From contig JALSNX010000030.1 in NCBI GenBank assembly GCA_026986775.1, forward strand, positions 143,483 through 207,482: a DNA stretch of 64,000 nt. The letters are read 5' to 3'. Numbering within the stretch: position 1 is the first letter of the stretch; every line of letters begins with the position of its first letter. Below are positions 8,239 through 17,211 of the stretch, piece by piece. The position numbers and the translations under genes are program-made. The stretch comes from Caldifarciminota bacterium (GTDB taxonomy: Bacteria; Hydrothermota; Hydrothermia; UBA1063; CAJXJZ01). A model generated the notes under the pieces. That model did not search any database, was not told where the DNA came from, and saw only the letters and a program-made list of their open reading frames with translations.

Positions 8239-11200
8239 ATGTCTGAAAAACCAAGAATTGGGGTATTTGTATGTCACTGCGGTTTGAATATCGCAGGTGT
8301 TATTGATGTGAAGAAGGTGGCAGAGGAGGCCAGAAAGATACCGGGTGTAGTATTTTCCACAACTTATGTTTACATGTGTTCAGAACCAGGGCAGCAATTG
8401 GTAATTGAATCCATCAAAAAGTACAAATTAAACGGAGTAGTGGTTGCCAACTGTTCACCTTCACTGCATCAGAGGACCTTCAGAAATGCGGCAGCGAGGG
8501 CCGGCTTAAATCCATACAGAGTAGAAATAGCGAATATTCGTGAACAGGTATCATGGCCACATGAACACGAGCCAGAAATAGCCACCAGAAAAGCCATAAG
8601 AATAGTAAAAGCCACCGTTGAGCGTGTGAAAAACAATATGGCCTACATACCCTATGAGATTTCCATTAACAAGAAAGCACTTGTTATTGGCGGTGGAATT
8701 GCAGGCATTCAGGCATCTTTAGATATTGCTGAGGCAGGTTATGAAGTTTACCTTGTGGAAAAGACGCCATCCATTGGTGGTAAGATGATTTTGCTTTCCG
8801 AGACGTTTCCCACTCTGGACTGTCCGCAGTGTATAGAAACGCCAAAGATGACCGATGCTTCCCAGAATCCCAACATACACCTCTATACTTACTCTGAGGT
8901 AGAGAGTGTTGAGGGCTATGTCGGAAACTTCAAGGTGAAAATACGCAAGAGGTCTCCCTTTGTAGACTGGGACATCTGTAAGGGATGTGGAGACTGTACA
9001 GAGGCCTGTCCCGTTGACATGATAAATGAGGTTGATAGAGGTCTTTCTACAAGAAAGGCCATATACAGACCCTTTGATCAGGCAGTTCCCAGTGTATTTA
9101 CCATTGACAAAAGAGGTACTCCTGCCTGTACGGCCGCGTGTCCTATTCATTTAAATGCTCATGGCTATGTAATGGCTACAAAGGCCAGAAGATACGATAG
9201 AGCATGGGAAATTGTCAGAAAGGAGAGAGACTTTGTTTTTGCCGCATCTGCGGCGAGAATATGCACCCATCCATGTGAAGGCGCATGTAAAAGACAGCTG
9301 GTTGATGGCAAGGCAGTCGGTATAAGGGATGTAAAGAGATTTGTTACTGACTGGGAATTTGAGAAGTTTGGTGGTCCAAATATAGACCTTACTGTAGAGA
9401 AGGAAAGAAAGGAAAAAGTAGCCATAATTGGAGCGGGCCCCGCCGGGCTTCAGGCAGCTTTTGATTTAAGAAAGAAGGGGTATAAGGTTACAGTTTATGA
9501 GGCGCTTCCAAAGGGTGGCGGAATGCTCCTTGTGGGCATCCCGAAATACAGGTTACCCAAGGATGTATTGCAGAAAGAGGTGGAGCTTGTTGAGAAAATA
9601 GGCGCTGAAATTAAGTATAATACTAAAGTTGGCAAAGACATAGAGTTTAAGGAAATAGTGGACAATTACGATGCAGTATTTGTTGCGGCAGGTGCTCATA
9701 AGTCAAGGAGTATGGGAATACCGGGTGAGGACCTTGAAGGTATTTACCACGCAACCCATTTCTTGAAGAAAATTAACTTTGACGAGAATGTTGAGTTAGG
9801 CAAGAAGGTTCTGGTTGTTGGTGGTGGTAACAGTGCTATGGATGCTGCCCGTTCGGCTTTAAGACTTGGTGCAGATGTTACTGTGGTTTACAGAAGGTCG
9901 CAGAAGGAAATGCCTGCAATACCTGAAGAAGTCCACGATGCCATGGAGGAGGGAGTAAAGTTCATGTTCCTTGCGAATCCGGTGGAGTTTATCGGAAATG
10001 GCAAAGTTGAAAAAGTTAAACTCATCAGAATGGAACTTGGTGAACCGGATGCTTCAGGAAGACGCAGACCCGTTCCCATAGAGGGTTCTGAGTTTGAAAT
10101 GGAAGTGGACAACGTTATTCTTGCAATAGGTGAAAAGCCCGACCTTTCCTTCCTCGGAGAGAACAGTGGTATAGAACTTACACCGTGGGGCACCATTAAG
10201 GTTGACACAGTTACATTCCAGACCTCCAATCCAAAGGTATTTGCAGGTGGAGACGTTGTAACAGGACCCAATACCTTTATAGATGCTGTTGGACATGGTA
10301 AGCGTGCTGCTATTTCCATTGACAGAATGTTTAAAGGAGAGGACCTTTATAAAGGAAGAGAACATGAAGGTCCATTTAAGAGTAATCTTGTAGGTGACAT
10401 AAACAGGGCCGTTATACTTCCAAGAATGCCCGAAAATAAACTTCCAGTTGAGGAGAGAATAAAGGGCTTTAAGGAAGTTGTGATGACACCGAAAGAAGAC
10501 GAGATTGTGGCAGAATCCACAAGGTGTATAAACTGCTCTGGTTGTTCTGAATGTCGCCTGTGTGAGGAAAAATGTGAACCCAAGGCAATCAATCATTTCT
10601 TAAAAGATGAGATTATAGAGGTTGAGGTTGGAGCAATAATTGTTGCCACAGGTTTTGACCTTATGCCCATGGAGAAACTGCCGGAGTATGGTGGCGGTAA
10701 AATACCAGATGTAATTGATGCCCTTGCCTTTGAAAGGTTGCTTGCTGCATCAGGACCAACGGCTGGCGTTCCAAGAAGGCCGTCTGATGGCAAGATACCC
10801 AAAACAGTGGTATTCGTCTCATGTGCTGGTTCAAGAGACCCTGCACATGGTGTGCCGTACTGTTCCAGAATATGCTGTATGTATCTTGCAAAACAGGCTA
10901 TGCTTTACAAACACGTTGTACATGATGGTGTTGCCTATAACTTTTATATAGATATACGTTCCAATGGAAAGGGCTATGAAGAGTTTGTACAGAGGGTGAG
11001 AGAAGAAAGAGACCTCATTTACTTGAGAGGTAAGGTATCAAAGATATTCCAGCGTGGTGATAAGGTGGTTGTATGGGGTGCTGATACACTGACAGGCCAG
11101 AAGGTTGAGATAGAGGCAGACCTCGTTGTTCTTTCCAATGCAATGATACCTTCCGAGGGCACAAAAGAACTCGCCCAGAAACTGAGAATACCTCAGGATG

Positions 11201-11616
11201 AATACGGATGGTTCAATGGTGCGCATCTTAAACTCAGACCTCTTGAAACAGTCACAGCGGGTATCTTCATAGCAGGTGCAGCCCAATTCCCAAAGGATAT
11301 TACTGATACAGTTTCTCAGGCATCTGGTGCTGCTGCAAAGGTATTGTCAATGTTTGCCAAACCAAAACTCACAAAAGACCCCCTCGTTGCCAATGTTAAC
11401 ACAGAGGTATGCGCTGGTTGTGGAATATGTAAGGAACAATGTGCCTATGGTGCAATTACAATTGACCCCAAAAAGAAGGTTTCTGTTGTTAATGAGGCTC
11501 TGTGTGAAGGATGTGGAGCCTGTGCTGCTGTATGTCCTTCAGGTGCCATGCAACTCAGAAATCTCAATAAGAAACAGATAATAAGAATGGTTGAAGTTTT
11601 GACCGAGGATTATTAA
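8239..11616 (+). CDS. hdrA: HdrA flavoprotein with an NfnB/GltD-like oxidoreductase module inserted in its middle
   Basis: This 1125-residue protein is HdrA split by an inserted enzyme. Residues about 1-145 are the Cys-containing HdrA N-domain (VFVCHCG). The FAD motif VIGGGIAGIQASLDIAEAGY is near 147 and a [4Fe-4S] site CKGCGDCTEACP near 247. Residues about 290-705 form a complete GltD/NfnB-type unit: CTAACPIHLNAHGYV and CTHPCEGACKR Fe-S region, a first dinucleotide fold IIGAGPAGLQAAFDLRKKGY near 393, a second VVGGGNSAMDAARSALRLGA near 524, and VFAGGDVVTGP. HdrA then resumes with the cysteine cluster CINCSGCSECRLCEEKC near 760, CAGSRD near 862 and two C-terminal ferredoxin motifs. HdrA is the electron-bifurcating flavin subunit; the inserted module should bind a second FAD and NAD(P)H. 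It is co-transcribed with hdrB and hdrC and starts at the base after the hdrB stop. Confidence 0.95.
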   Translation: MSEKPRIGVFVCHCGLNIAGVIDVKKVAEEARKIPGVVFSTTYVYMCSEPGQQLVIESIKKYKLNGVVVANCSPSLHQRTFRNAAARAGLNPYRVEIANIREQVSWPHEHEPEIATRKAIRIVKATVERVKNNMAYIPYEISINKKALVIGGGIAGIQASLDIAEAGYEVYLVEKTPSIGGKMILLSETFPTLDCPQCIETPKMTDASQNPNIHLYTYSEVESVEGYVGNFKVKIRKRSPFVDWDICKGCGDCTEACPVDMINEVDRGLSTRKAIYRPFDQAVPSVFTIDKRGTPACTAACPIHLNAHGYVMATKARRYDRAWEIVRKERDFVFAASAARICTHPCEGACKRQLVDGKAVGIRDVKRFVTDWEFEKFGGPNIDLTVEKERKEKVAIIGAGPAGLQAAFDLRKKGYKVTVYEALPKGGGMLLVGIPKYRLPKDVLQKEVELVEKIGAEIKYNTKVGKDIEFKEIVDNYDAVFVAAGAHKSRSMGIPGEDLEGIYHATHFLKKINFDENVELGKKVLVVGGGNSAMDAARSALRLGADVTVVYRRSQKEMPAIPEEVHDAMEEGVKFMFLANPVEFIGNGKVEKVKLIRMELGEPDASGRRRPVPIEGSEFEMEVDNVILAIGEKPDLSFLGENSGIELTPWGTIKVDTVTFQTSNPKVFAGGDVVTGPNTFIDAVGHGKRAAISIDRMFKGEDLYKGREHEGPFKSNLVGDINRAVILPRMPENKLPVEERIKGFKEVVMTPKEDEIVAESTRCINCSGCSECRLCEEKCEPKAINHFLKDEIIEVEVGAIIVATGFDLMPMEKLPEYGGGKIPDVIDALAFERLLAASGPTAGVPRRPSDGKIPKTVVFVSCAGSRDPAHGVPYCSRICCMYLAKQAMLYKHVVHDGVAYNFYIDIRSNGKGYEEFVQRVREERDLIYLRGKVSKIFQRGDKVVVWGADTLTGQKVEIEADLVVLSNAMIPSEGTKELAQKLRIPQDEYGWFNGAHLKLRPLETVTAGIFIAGAAQFPKDITDTVSQASGAAAKVLSMFAKPKLTKDPLVANVNTEVCAGCGICKEQCAYGAITIDPKKKVSVVNEALCEGCGACAAVCPSGAMQLRNLNKKQIIRMVEVLTEDY

Positions 11617-11639
11617 TAACGAAATAGGGAGGCTTTTTA

Positions 11640-12368
11640 ATGGCAGAACAAGAAGTTTTAAATAAAGAAGAAGAGAGAAAGCCCCAGGCAAAGATGGTTC
11701 CAGTGTTTATAATGGGGCAGAAGTATGAGGTTCCCGAAGGGTCCACCATACTGAATGCCATTGAGTATGCCGGTTATCAGCTCAAAAAGGGTGTTGGATG
11801 TAGAGAGGGTTTCTGTGGCGCATGTGCTACTGTTTACAGACTTCCAGGTGATTACAAATTAAGGGGTGGACTTGCATGTCAGACAGTGGTGCAACCGGGT
11901 ATGTATCTTGCTCAGCTTCCATTTACACCAGCACAGAAGGCCATTTACGATATTGATGAGGTAAAACCCGATATAACAACCTTCCAGAAGTTTTATCCAG
12001 AGGCATTCAGATGTCTTGGATGTAACGCCTGTTCAAAGGTATGTCCGCAGGAATTGAAGGTTATGGACTACATACAGGCCATTATGAGGGGTGACCTTGA
12101 ACTTGCGGCAGACCTTTCTTTTGACTGTATCATGTGTGGACTCTGTACAATGAGGTGTCCTGCTGAAATGGCACAGTACAATATAGCCTTGCTTGCAAGA
12201 AGACTCTATGGAAAATATATGATGCCGAAGCCCGAATTCCTTTACAAGAGAATTGAAGATATAGAGCAGGGTAAATTTGACAAAGAGTTTGAAGAAATCA
12301 TGTCTCTTTCTCCTGATGAACTCAAAAAGAGATATGCTGAAAGAGACATTAACTTTAAGATAACATAG
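11640..12368 (+). CDS. Fumarate reductase/succinate dehydrogenase-type iron-sulfur subunit (soluble, Hdr-associated)
   Basis: The 242-residue protein has an N-terminal [2Fe-2S] domain (CREGFCGACATVYR followed by CQT, about residues 53-80) and two C-terminal four-cysteine motifs, CLGCNACSKVCP and CIMCGLCTMRCP. This is the layout of FrdB/SdhB and of the N-terminal part of methanogen thiol:fumarate reductase TfrB. The HdrB-like CCG half found in TfrB is missing here but is supplied by the separate hdrB upstream. It would pass electrons between the Hdr subunits and the following flavoprotein. It starts with ATG after GGGAGG. Confidence 0.85.
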   Translation: MAEQEVLNKEEERKPQAKMVPVFIMGQKYEVPEGSTILNAIEYAGYQLKKGVGCREGFCGACATVYRLPGDYKLRGGLACQTVVQPGMYLAQLPFTPAQKAIYDIDEVKPDITTFQKFYPEAFRCLGCNACSKVCPQELKVMDYIQAIMRGDLELAADLSFDCIMCGLCTMRCPAEMAQYNIALLARRLYGKYMMPKPEFLYKRIEDIEQGKFDKEFEEIMSLSPDELKKRYAERDINFKIT

Positions 12369-12378
12369 GGGGAAGAAA

Positions 12379-14085
12379 ATGAAGAGTTTTCCAGGCTATC
12401 CTGAGAGCATGTGGCCTTCTCTTGAAATGGTCGAAAAAACAAGACCAAAGAGGGTTGAGCGGGCAAAGCAGGGACTTAAAGTAATGGAGCCCATGACACT
12501 TGAGGAAAGGGATGAGGTCCTGTCCAAGTACCATCCAGATTATCAGCCAGATGCGAGAAAGGAGATAAGGGTAGGTCCCAATAAAGGTGAAAAACTCACA
12601 GCAAAGGTTGTTGACCTCCTTGAATCCCATGCAAGGGTAAAACCCAATGAGGTTGACCTTTCGGACCCTGACTTTGACGTTGATGTGCTTATTATAGGCG
12701 GTGGAGGAGCCGGTGCTCAGGCAGCCATCTGGGCAATGAAAGAGGGTGCAAAGAACGTGCTCCTTGCCACGAAGTTAAGGATAGGTGATGCCAATTCCAT
12801 GATGTCTCAGGGTGGAATGCAGGCTGCAGTTAATCCCCATGATTCCCCTGTTATACACTGGCTTGACATTATGGGAGGAGGGCACTTTGCAAATAAGCCC
12901 GAGCTCGTAAAAGTGTTAACTTCTGAGGCTCCCTTTATTACTAAATTCCTGATGGAACTTGGTGTGATGTGGGATAGAGACGAGACCGGACACCTTCAGA
13001 CAAAGCCCGGTGGTGGAACATCAAGGAGAAGAATGCTCTCAGCCCGTGACTATACCGGTGCAGAGATAATGAGGGTTTTAAGGGATGAGGTGAAGAATCA
13101 TCCTGATGTTATAACCGTACTTGAATATTCTCCTGCTGTAGAATTACTCACTGATGAGGAAGGTAGAGTTGCCGGTGCCCTTTTAATGCAGACAGAGACA
13201 GGTGAGTTTATTGTCGTAAGAGCAAAATCAACGGTCATCACAACCGGTGGTTTTGGAAGGTTGCATATTAAGGGCTTTCCCACCACCAATCACTATGGAG
13301 CCACGGCAGACGGTGTTGTTCTTGCCTACCGTGTGGGAGCAAAATTAAGGGACATGGATACTGTTCAGTTCCATCCCACCGGTGCAGTTTTCCCGGAACA
13401 AATATGGGGATTTTTAATAACAGAAAAAGTTAGAGGGCTTGGAGGACAGCCTGTGAATAAAAATGGCGAGCTCTTCGTGTTCCCACTTGAACCAAGGGAT
13501 GTTGAGGCCGCGTCCTTTATAAGAGAATGTGCAAGAGGACTTGGTGTTACCACACCAACAGGCAGGGTTGGTATCTGGCTTGATTCTCCTGTAATAGAGG
13601 AACTTTCTGGACCGGGTACAATTGAAAAACAGCTTCCTGCAATGCTGAGACAGTTTCACAGGTTTGGTATAGACATACGAAAAACGCCCATGCTGGTCTA
13701 TCCTACACTCCATTATCAGAATGGTGGTATAGAGATAAATGAAAGGACAGAGACAAATATTCCCAACCTCTTTGTGGCTGGTGAGGCCTCAGGTGGAGTT
13801 CACGGCAAAAATAGATTGATGGGCAACTCTGTGCTTGATTATAATGTATTTGGCAGAAGGGCTGGTATTTTTGCCGCACAGAATGCCGCTAAAAACAATA
13901 TTGGCAAGAAATTAACCTTAAAACACGTGGAAAAGTGGGAGAAAGAGCTTGAAGAAGCTGGAATAAAAACCAAAAGAATCAGCCCCATACTGTTCCCTGA
14001 TTACAGAAACTTTGAGATACTGAAAAAGCACAGAAAAGAATTTGACCCGTTCATAGGGTTTGCCTTAACGGGGTGGCAGGAATGA
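12379..14085 (+). CDS. Fumarate reductase/succinate dehydrogenase-type flavoprotein subunit
   Basis: The 568-residue protein has an about 90-residue N-terminal extension, then the FAD fold VLIIGGGGAGAQAAIWAMKEGA near residue 109. Active-site elements of the FrdA/SdhA family are retained: QFHPTG, VRGLGG, HYQNGGIEI and KNRLMGNSVLD supply the expected substrate-binding His and Arg residues. The His that usually binds FAD covalently (SHTVAAQGG in classic enzymes) aligns with Asn in ANSMMSQGG, so FAD is probably non-covalent. No FrdC/FrdD membrane anchors are encoded nearby, which points to a soluble enzyme. It would reduce fumarate or oxidise succinate, though a related substrate is possible. It shares an ATGA overlap with the next gene. 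Confidence 0.87.
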   Translation: MKSFPGYPESMWPSLEMVEKTRPKRVERAKQGLKVMEPMTLEERDEVLSKYHPDYQPDARKEIRVGPNKGEKLTAKVVDLLESHARVKPNEVDLSDPDFDVDVLIIGGGGAGAQAAIWAMKEGAKNVLLATKLRIGDANSMMSQGGMQAAVNPHDSPVIHWLDIMGGGHFANKPELVKVLTSEAPFITKFLMELGVMWDRDETGHLQTKPGGGTSRRRMLSARDYTGAEIMRVLRDEVKNHPDVITVLEYSPAVELLTDEEGRVAGALLMQTETGEFIVVRAKSTVITTGGFGRLHIKGFPTTNHYGATADGVVLAYRVGAKLRDMDTVQFHPTGAVFPEQIWGFLITEKVRGLGGQPVNKNGELFVFPLEPRDVEAASFIRECARGLGVTTPTGRVGIWLDSPVIEELSGPGTIEKQLPAMLRQFHRFGIDIRKTPMLVYPTLHYQNGGIEINERTETNIPNLFVAGEASGGVHGKNRLMGNSVLDYNVFGRRAGIFAAQNAAKNNIGKKLTLKHVEKWEKELEEAGIKTKRISPILFPDYRNFEILKKHRKEFDPFIGFALTGWQE

Positions 14086-16769
14086 AAAAACATGTTATAA
14101 TCTACGGCTCAAATGTTGCAGGGCAGAGAGCGGCAGCCAATTACGGTAAATCCGGTTATACAGTATTGCTACTTAACAAGGGCAGGTTTTTGGGGGATGT
14201 TCCCAACCTGTTTCTTTCAGAAAACCCAAGAAACATCTGTAATACCTGTTTGAGATTCTTTTTAAACAGGCTGCCCACTGTTGAAATATGGCACAACGTT
14301 AAACTTGAGGATATTGCTGTCTCTGATAGCGGAGTTAGGATAAAAGTTTCAAGAACCACCCCATTTGTTGACGAGTCAAAATGTATAGAGTGCCATAAGT
14401 GTGTGGGGAAAGGTGTAAAGTACATAAAAAGACCACTTGGTGGAATTTACATAAAAGATGAATCAGTTGAAATCAATCCATCTGAACTTGAAGCACTGTG
14501 TCCTGTTGGTGCAATAAATACAAAGGAAGAGACCTTAAAGGAAGAGTTTGATGGTGATATTTTCATTATCGCTTCTGAATTTGAACCAGCACAGAAAGAA
14601 CTTGAAAAATATGGATATGGTAAGATTGATAATGTAATTACCTTGAGTGAGGCAGAGCGACTCATCTATGGTGGGAAGACGGTGGAAGAGGCCTTCATGA
14701 GAGAAGATGGCACCATGCTAAAGAAGGTTGGTTTTGTTGTGCCGTTTACCCTGAAAAGTGAAAGTTATACAAGTTATTACCACTTTTATTCAGTTGTCAA
14801 AACCGCTATTGCCTATAAAGAATTATATCCTGAAATGGAGGTTTCCATTTATTACTCAATTCCCAATTTCTATGGAAAGGGCAATGTCAGGTTGTTACAT
14901 GAGGCAAAAGAACAGGGCATAAAGCTGATAAAGACTGATGAAATCAATGTCACTGATGGACCTTCAATAAGTAATGAAAAGTTTGAACTTGTTGTTTTAG
15001 GCCTTTCAGAAAAACCACCATCTGAACTTGCTGAGTTTGCCAGTAAACTGAATCTCAAGCAGAAAGAAAATGGATACCTTGCAACAAAAGAGCATTCACT
15101 TGAAACCACAAAAGACAGGGTGTTTGTAATTGGTGAAGCTCATGGTTCAAAGTCCACAGTGGACTCCCTTTACGATGCTGCAGCCGTTGTGGTGGAAAGT
15201 GCTCCATACCTGTCAGAGCCTGTGAAAATGCAGCCCCCTAAAATAGAGTTTCCCAATTATGATGAAGTTGATGATTTGAGAATAGGACTTGCCATCTGTA
15301 AGTGCGGCGCAGAATTTCAGGGCATTGATGTTAATGAACTTAAAAAGAGGGTTGAGAAAGATTATACGGATGTTATTGTAGTGGATTACATGTGCATCCC
15401 AGAGGGGCAGAATAAGGTTATCTCATTTATCAAAAACGGTAACTTCCACAGGTTTGTTGCAGGTGCATGTTCTCCATTTTTGAAACAGCCTGTGATAATG
15501 CAAACCGTGGCGAAGGCAGGCCTTGACCCTGTTTATGCAGATGTTGCACAGCTTAAGGAGTTTGGTAAATCACTTGAAGTTCAGGAGAGGCTTCTTGCAT
15601 TTTCCAGAAAGAAGGTTAAAGACAGAAAGCAGTGGCCCATGCCTATTGAAGACTATCACAATACCACTCTGATAATAGGGACATCAACCGCTGCCCTTTC
15701 TGCTGCCCTATCAATAAAAAGAACAGGATTACCGGTTGTGGTTGTATCAGAGGATGATATCATCCCCCATACTCCAATGCAGGAACGCCTTTTGAATAAA
15801 CTCAGGGATGCTGAAAATGTAAGACTTCTCGCAAATGTTAAAATTAAATCCCTTGAGGGTTATGCTGGTAATTTTGTACTCAACTTCACCCAGGGAGAAG
15901 ATGATGAGAAGGTGTATGCAGAAAAAGGTGGGGCAGTTCTTTTTGCCCCGGCAGTTAATGTAGAACTTAATGCAGCTGATTTCACTGATAAGAACCATGT
16001 GGGCATTGTTTGTGGTCTCGTCAAGAATAATACCACTTCAACATCAAGGGCTACATGTAATAAAGCGCTTACCCTTGCAGAAGAACTCCTTGAAAAAGGA
16101 AAGAAAGTGACCATAGGTATGCCTGTTTCATGTATATGTGGTGAGAATCAGGATAAGATCAAGGCTCTTATGCAAAAAGGGCTAAAAGTGGAATTCTTTG
16201 ACCCCATGGGGAATGTAGACATGGAAAAGACCCTTAAAGATATGGGAACAGATATTGTCATAAAGGTAGATGCTGACACCAAAAAACACGCAGAACTTGC
16301 GAAAAAACTTGGTTTTGAAGTGGATGATGATAATTTATTCAAATTCCTTGATGGTCCACACGATGAGCTCAACATAAAATTAAGGCCACATGACTTAGGT
16401 TCAAAGGGAATATTCGTTGCAGGTTACATGCACAAACCCATGACAGAGGAAGAAGAGATAAAGGATGGCGAAGCACAGGCATTCGGGATTCTTCAGCTTG
16501 TCCCAAAGGGCAAAATGATGCCGCATCCGGAAGCAGGCAGATTCGTGTCCTACACAAACTACAGAAAGTGTGCAGGATGTGCATTGTGTGTGAGTGCATG
16601 TGAATATGATGCAAGGTTCATAGATCCCGAAGAAAAGGTTGCGAAGGTAAGAGAGATTTTGTGTGATGGATGTGCCGCATGTGTAAATGCATGTCCCTCT
16701 GGTGCGGCAGAGGTAAGGTCACTTGAAGCAAAGACAATGCTTGAAATTATTAACGAATCTTTGAAATAA
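14082..16769 (+). CDS. Second HdrA-like protein: two HdrA-type halves with degenerate FAD motifs
   Basis: The preferred start is the ATG at 14082 (ATGA overlap with the preceding stop) rather than the track's GTG at 14073, giving 895 residues. The protein looks like two HdrA-type units in series. The first begins IIYGSNVAGQRAAANYGKSGYTV. After a linker, RIGLAICKCGAEFQGIDV near residue 406 restarts an HdrA N-domain, followed by LIIGTSTAALSAALSIKRTG near 530. Both flavin-binding glycine motifs (normally GGGxxG) are altered (GSNVAG, GTSTAA). One Fe-S site in the first unit is partial (CIECHKCVGKG). Two complete ferredoxin motifs end the protein (CAGCALCVSAC, CDGCAACVNAC). It may be a structural, electron-wiring partner rather than a second bifurcating centre, somewhat like paired QmoA/QmoB. 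Function is inferred. Confidence 0.82.
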   Translation: MKKHVIIYGSNVAGQRAAANYGKSGYTVLLLNKGRFLGDVPNLFLSENPRNICNTCLRFFLNRLPTVEIWHNVKLEDIAVSDSGVRIKVSRTTPFVDESKCIECHKCVGKGVKYIKRPLGGIYIKDESVEINPSELEALCPVGAINTKEETLKEEFDGDIFIIASEFEPAQKELEKYGYGKIDNVITLSEAERLIYGGKTVEEAFMREDGTMLKKVGFVVPFTLKSESYTSYYHFYSVVKTAIAYKELYPEMEVSIYYSIPNFYGKGNVRLLHEAKEQGIKLIKTDEINVTDGPSISNEKFELVVLGLSEKPPSELAEFASKLNLKQKENGYLATKEHSLETTKDRVFVIGEAHGSKSTVDSLYDAAAVVVESAPYLSEPVKMQPPKIEFPNYDEVDDLRIGLAICKCGAEFQGIDVNELKKRVEKDYTDVIVVDYMCIPEGQNKVISFIKNGNFHRFVAGACSPFLKQPVIMQTVAKAGLDPVYADVAQLKEFGKSLEVQERLLAFSRKKVKDRKQWPMPIEDYHNTTLIIGTSTAALSAALSIKRTGLPVVVVSEDDIIPHTPMQERLLNKLRDAENVRLLANVKIKSLEGYAGNFVLNFTQGEDDEKVYAEKGGAVLFAPAVNVELNAADFTDKNHVGIVCGLVKNNTTSTSRATCNKALTLAEELLEKGKKVTIGMPVSCICGENQDKIKALMQKGLKVEFFDPMGNVDMEKTLKDMGTDIVIKVDADTKKHAELAKKLGFEVDDDNLFKFLDGPHDELNIKLRPHDLGSKGIFVAGYMHKPMTEEEEIKDGEAQAFGILQLVPKGKMMPHPEAGRFVSYTNYRKCAGCALCVSACEYDARFIDPEEKVAKVREILCDGCAACVNACPSGAAEVRSLEAKTMLEIINESLK

Positions 16770-16780
16770 GGAGGTTTAAA

Positions 16781-17200
16781 GTGGGCGAATTTGAACCCAA
16801 AATAGTGGGATTTTTCTGTAACTGGTGTACCTCCAGTGCAGCGGACCTTGCAGGAACATCAAGGCTGCAGTATCCTGCAAATGTAAGACCCATAAGGGTT
16901 CCCTGTAGTGGAACCGTTGACCCTGTCTATCTTTTGAGGGCACTGAGAGAAGGTGCCGATGGAGTTATGATAGGTGGATGTCATCCCGGTGACTGTCACT
17001 ATATCACAGGTAACCTGAAGGCGAGAAGAAGGGTTAAAATTGTAAAGACCATACTTGAATCTTTGAGATTGCCCCATGAAAGAGTACTTCTTGCATGGAT
17101 AAGTGCATCCGAAGGAGCAAAGTTCCAGAGAGTCGTAACTGATTTCACCAAAAGACTCAAGGAAATGGGACCTTCAGATCTATCAAAGAAGTGGAAATAG
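16781..17200 (+). CDS. mvhD: MvhD-type [2Fe-2S] electron-transfer subunit
   Basis: This 139-residue protein matches the MvhD/hydrogenase delta-subunit family: IVGFFCNWCTSSAADLAG, VRPIRVPCSGTVDP, the GGCHPGDCHYITGN cysteine motif, and a C-terminal ISASEGAKFQRVV segment. In methanogens MvhD links a hydrogenase or formate dehydrogenase to HdrA. It starts at GTG 16781 behind GGAGG. No hydrogenase large or small subunit is encoded in the window, so its electron donor is probably the FrhB-like subunit that follows or another protein encoded elsewhere. Confidence 0.94.
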   Translation: MGEFEPKIVGFFCNWCTSSAADLAGTSRLQYPANVRPIRVPCSGTVDPVYLLRALREGADGVMIGGCHPGDCHYITGNLKARRRVKIVKTILESLRLPHERVLLAWISASEGAKFQRVVTDFTKRLKEMGPSDLSKKWK

Positions 17201-17211
17201 GAGGCTTTTAA

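Noticed and set aside
10054-10596. 180-residue ORF antisense to hdrA
   Set aside because: Opposite a motif-rich coding region, with improbable composition; a shadow.
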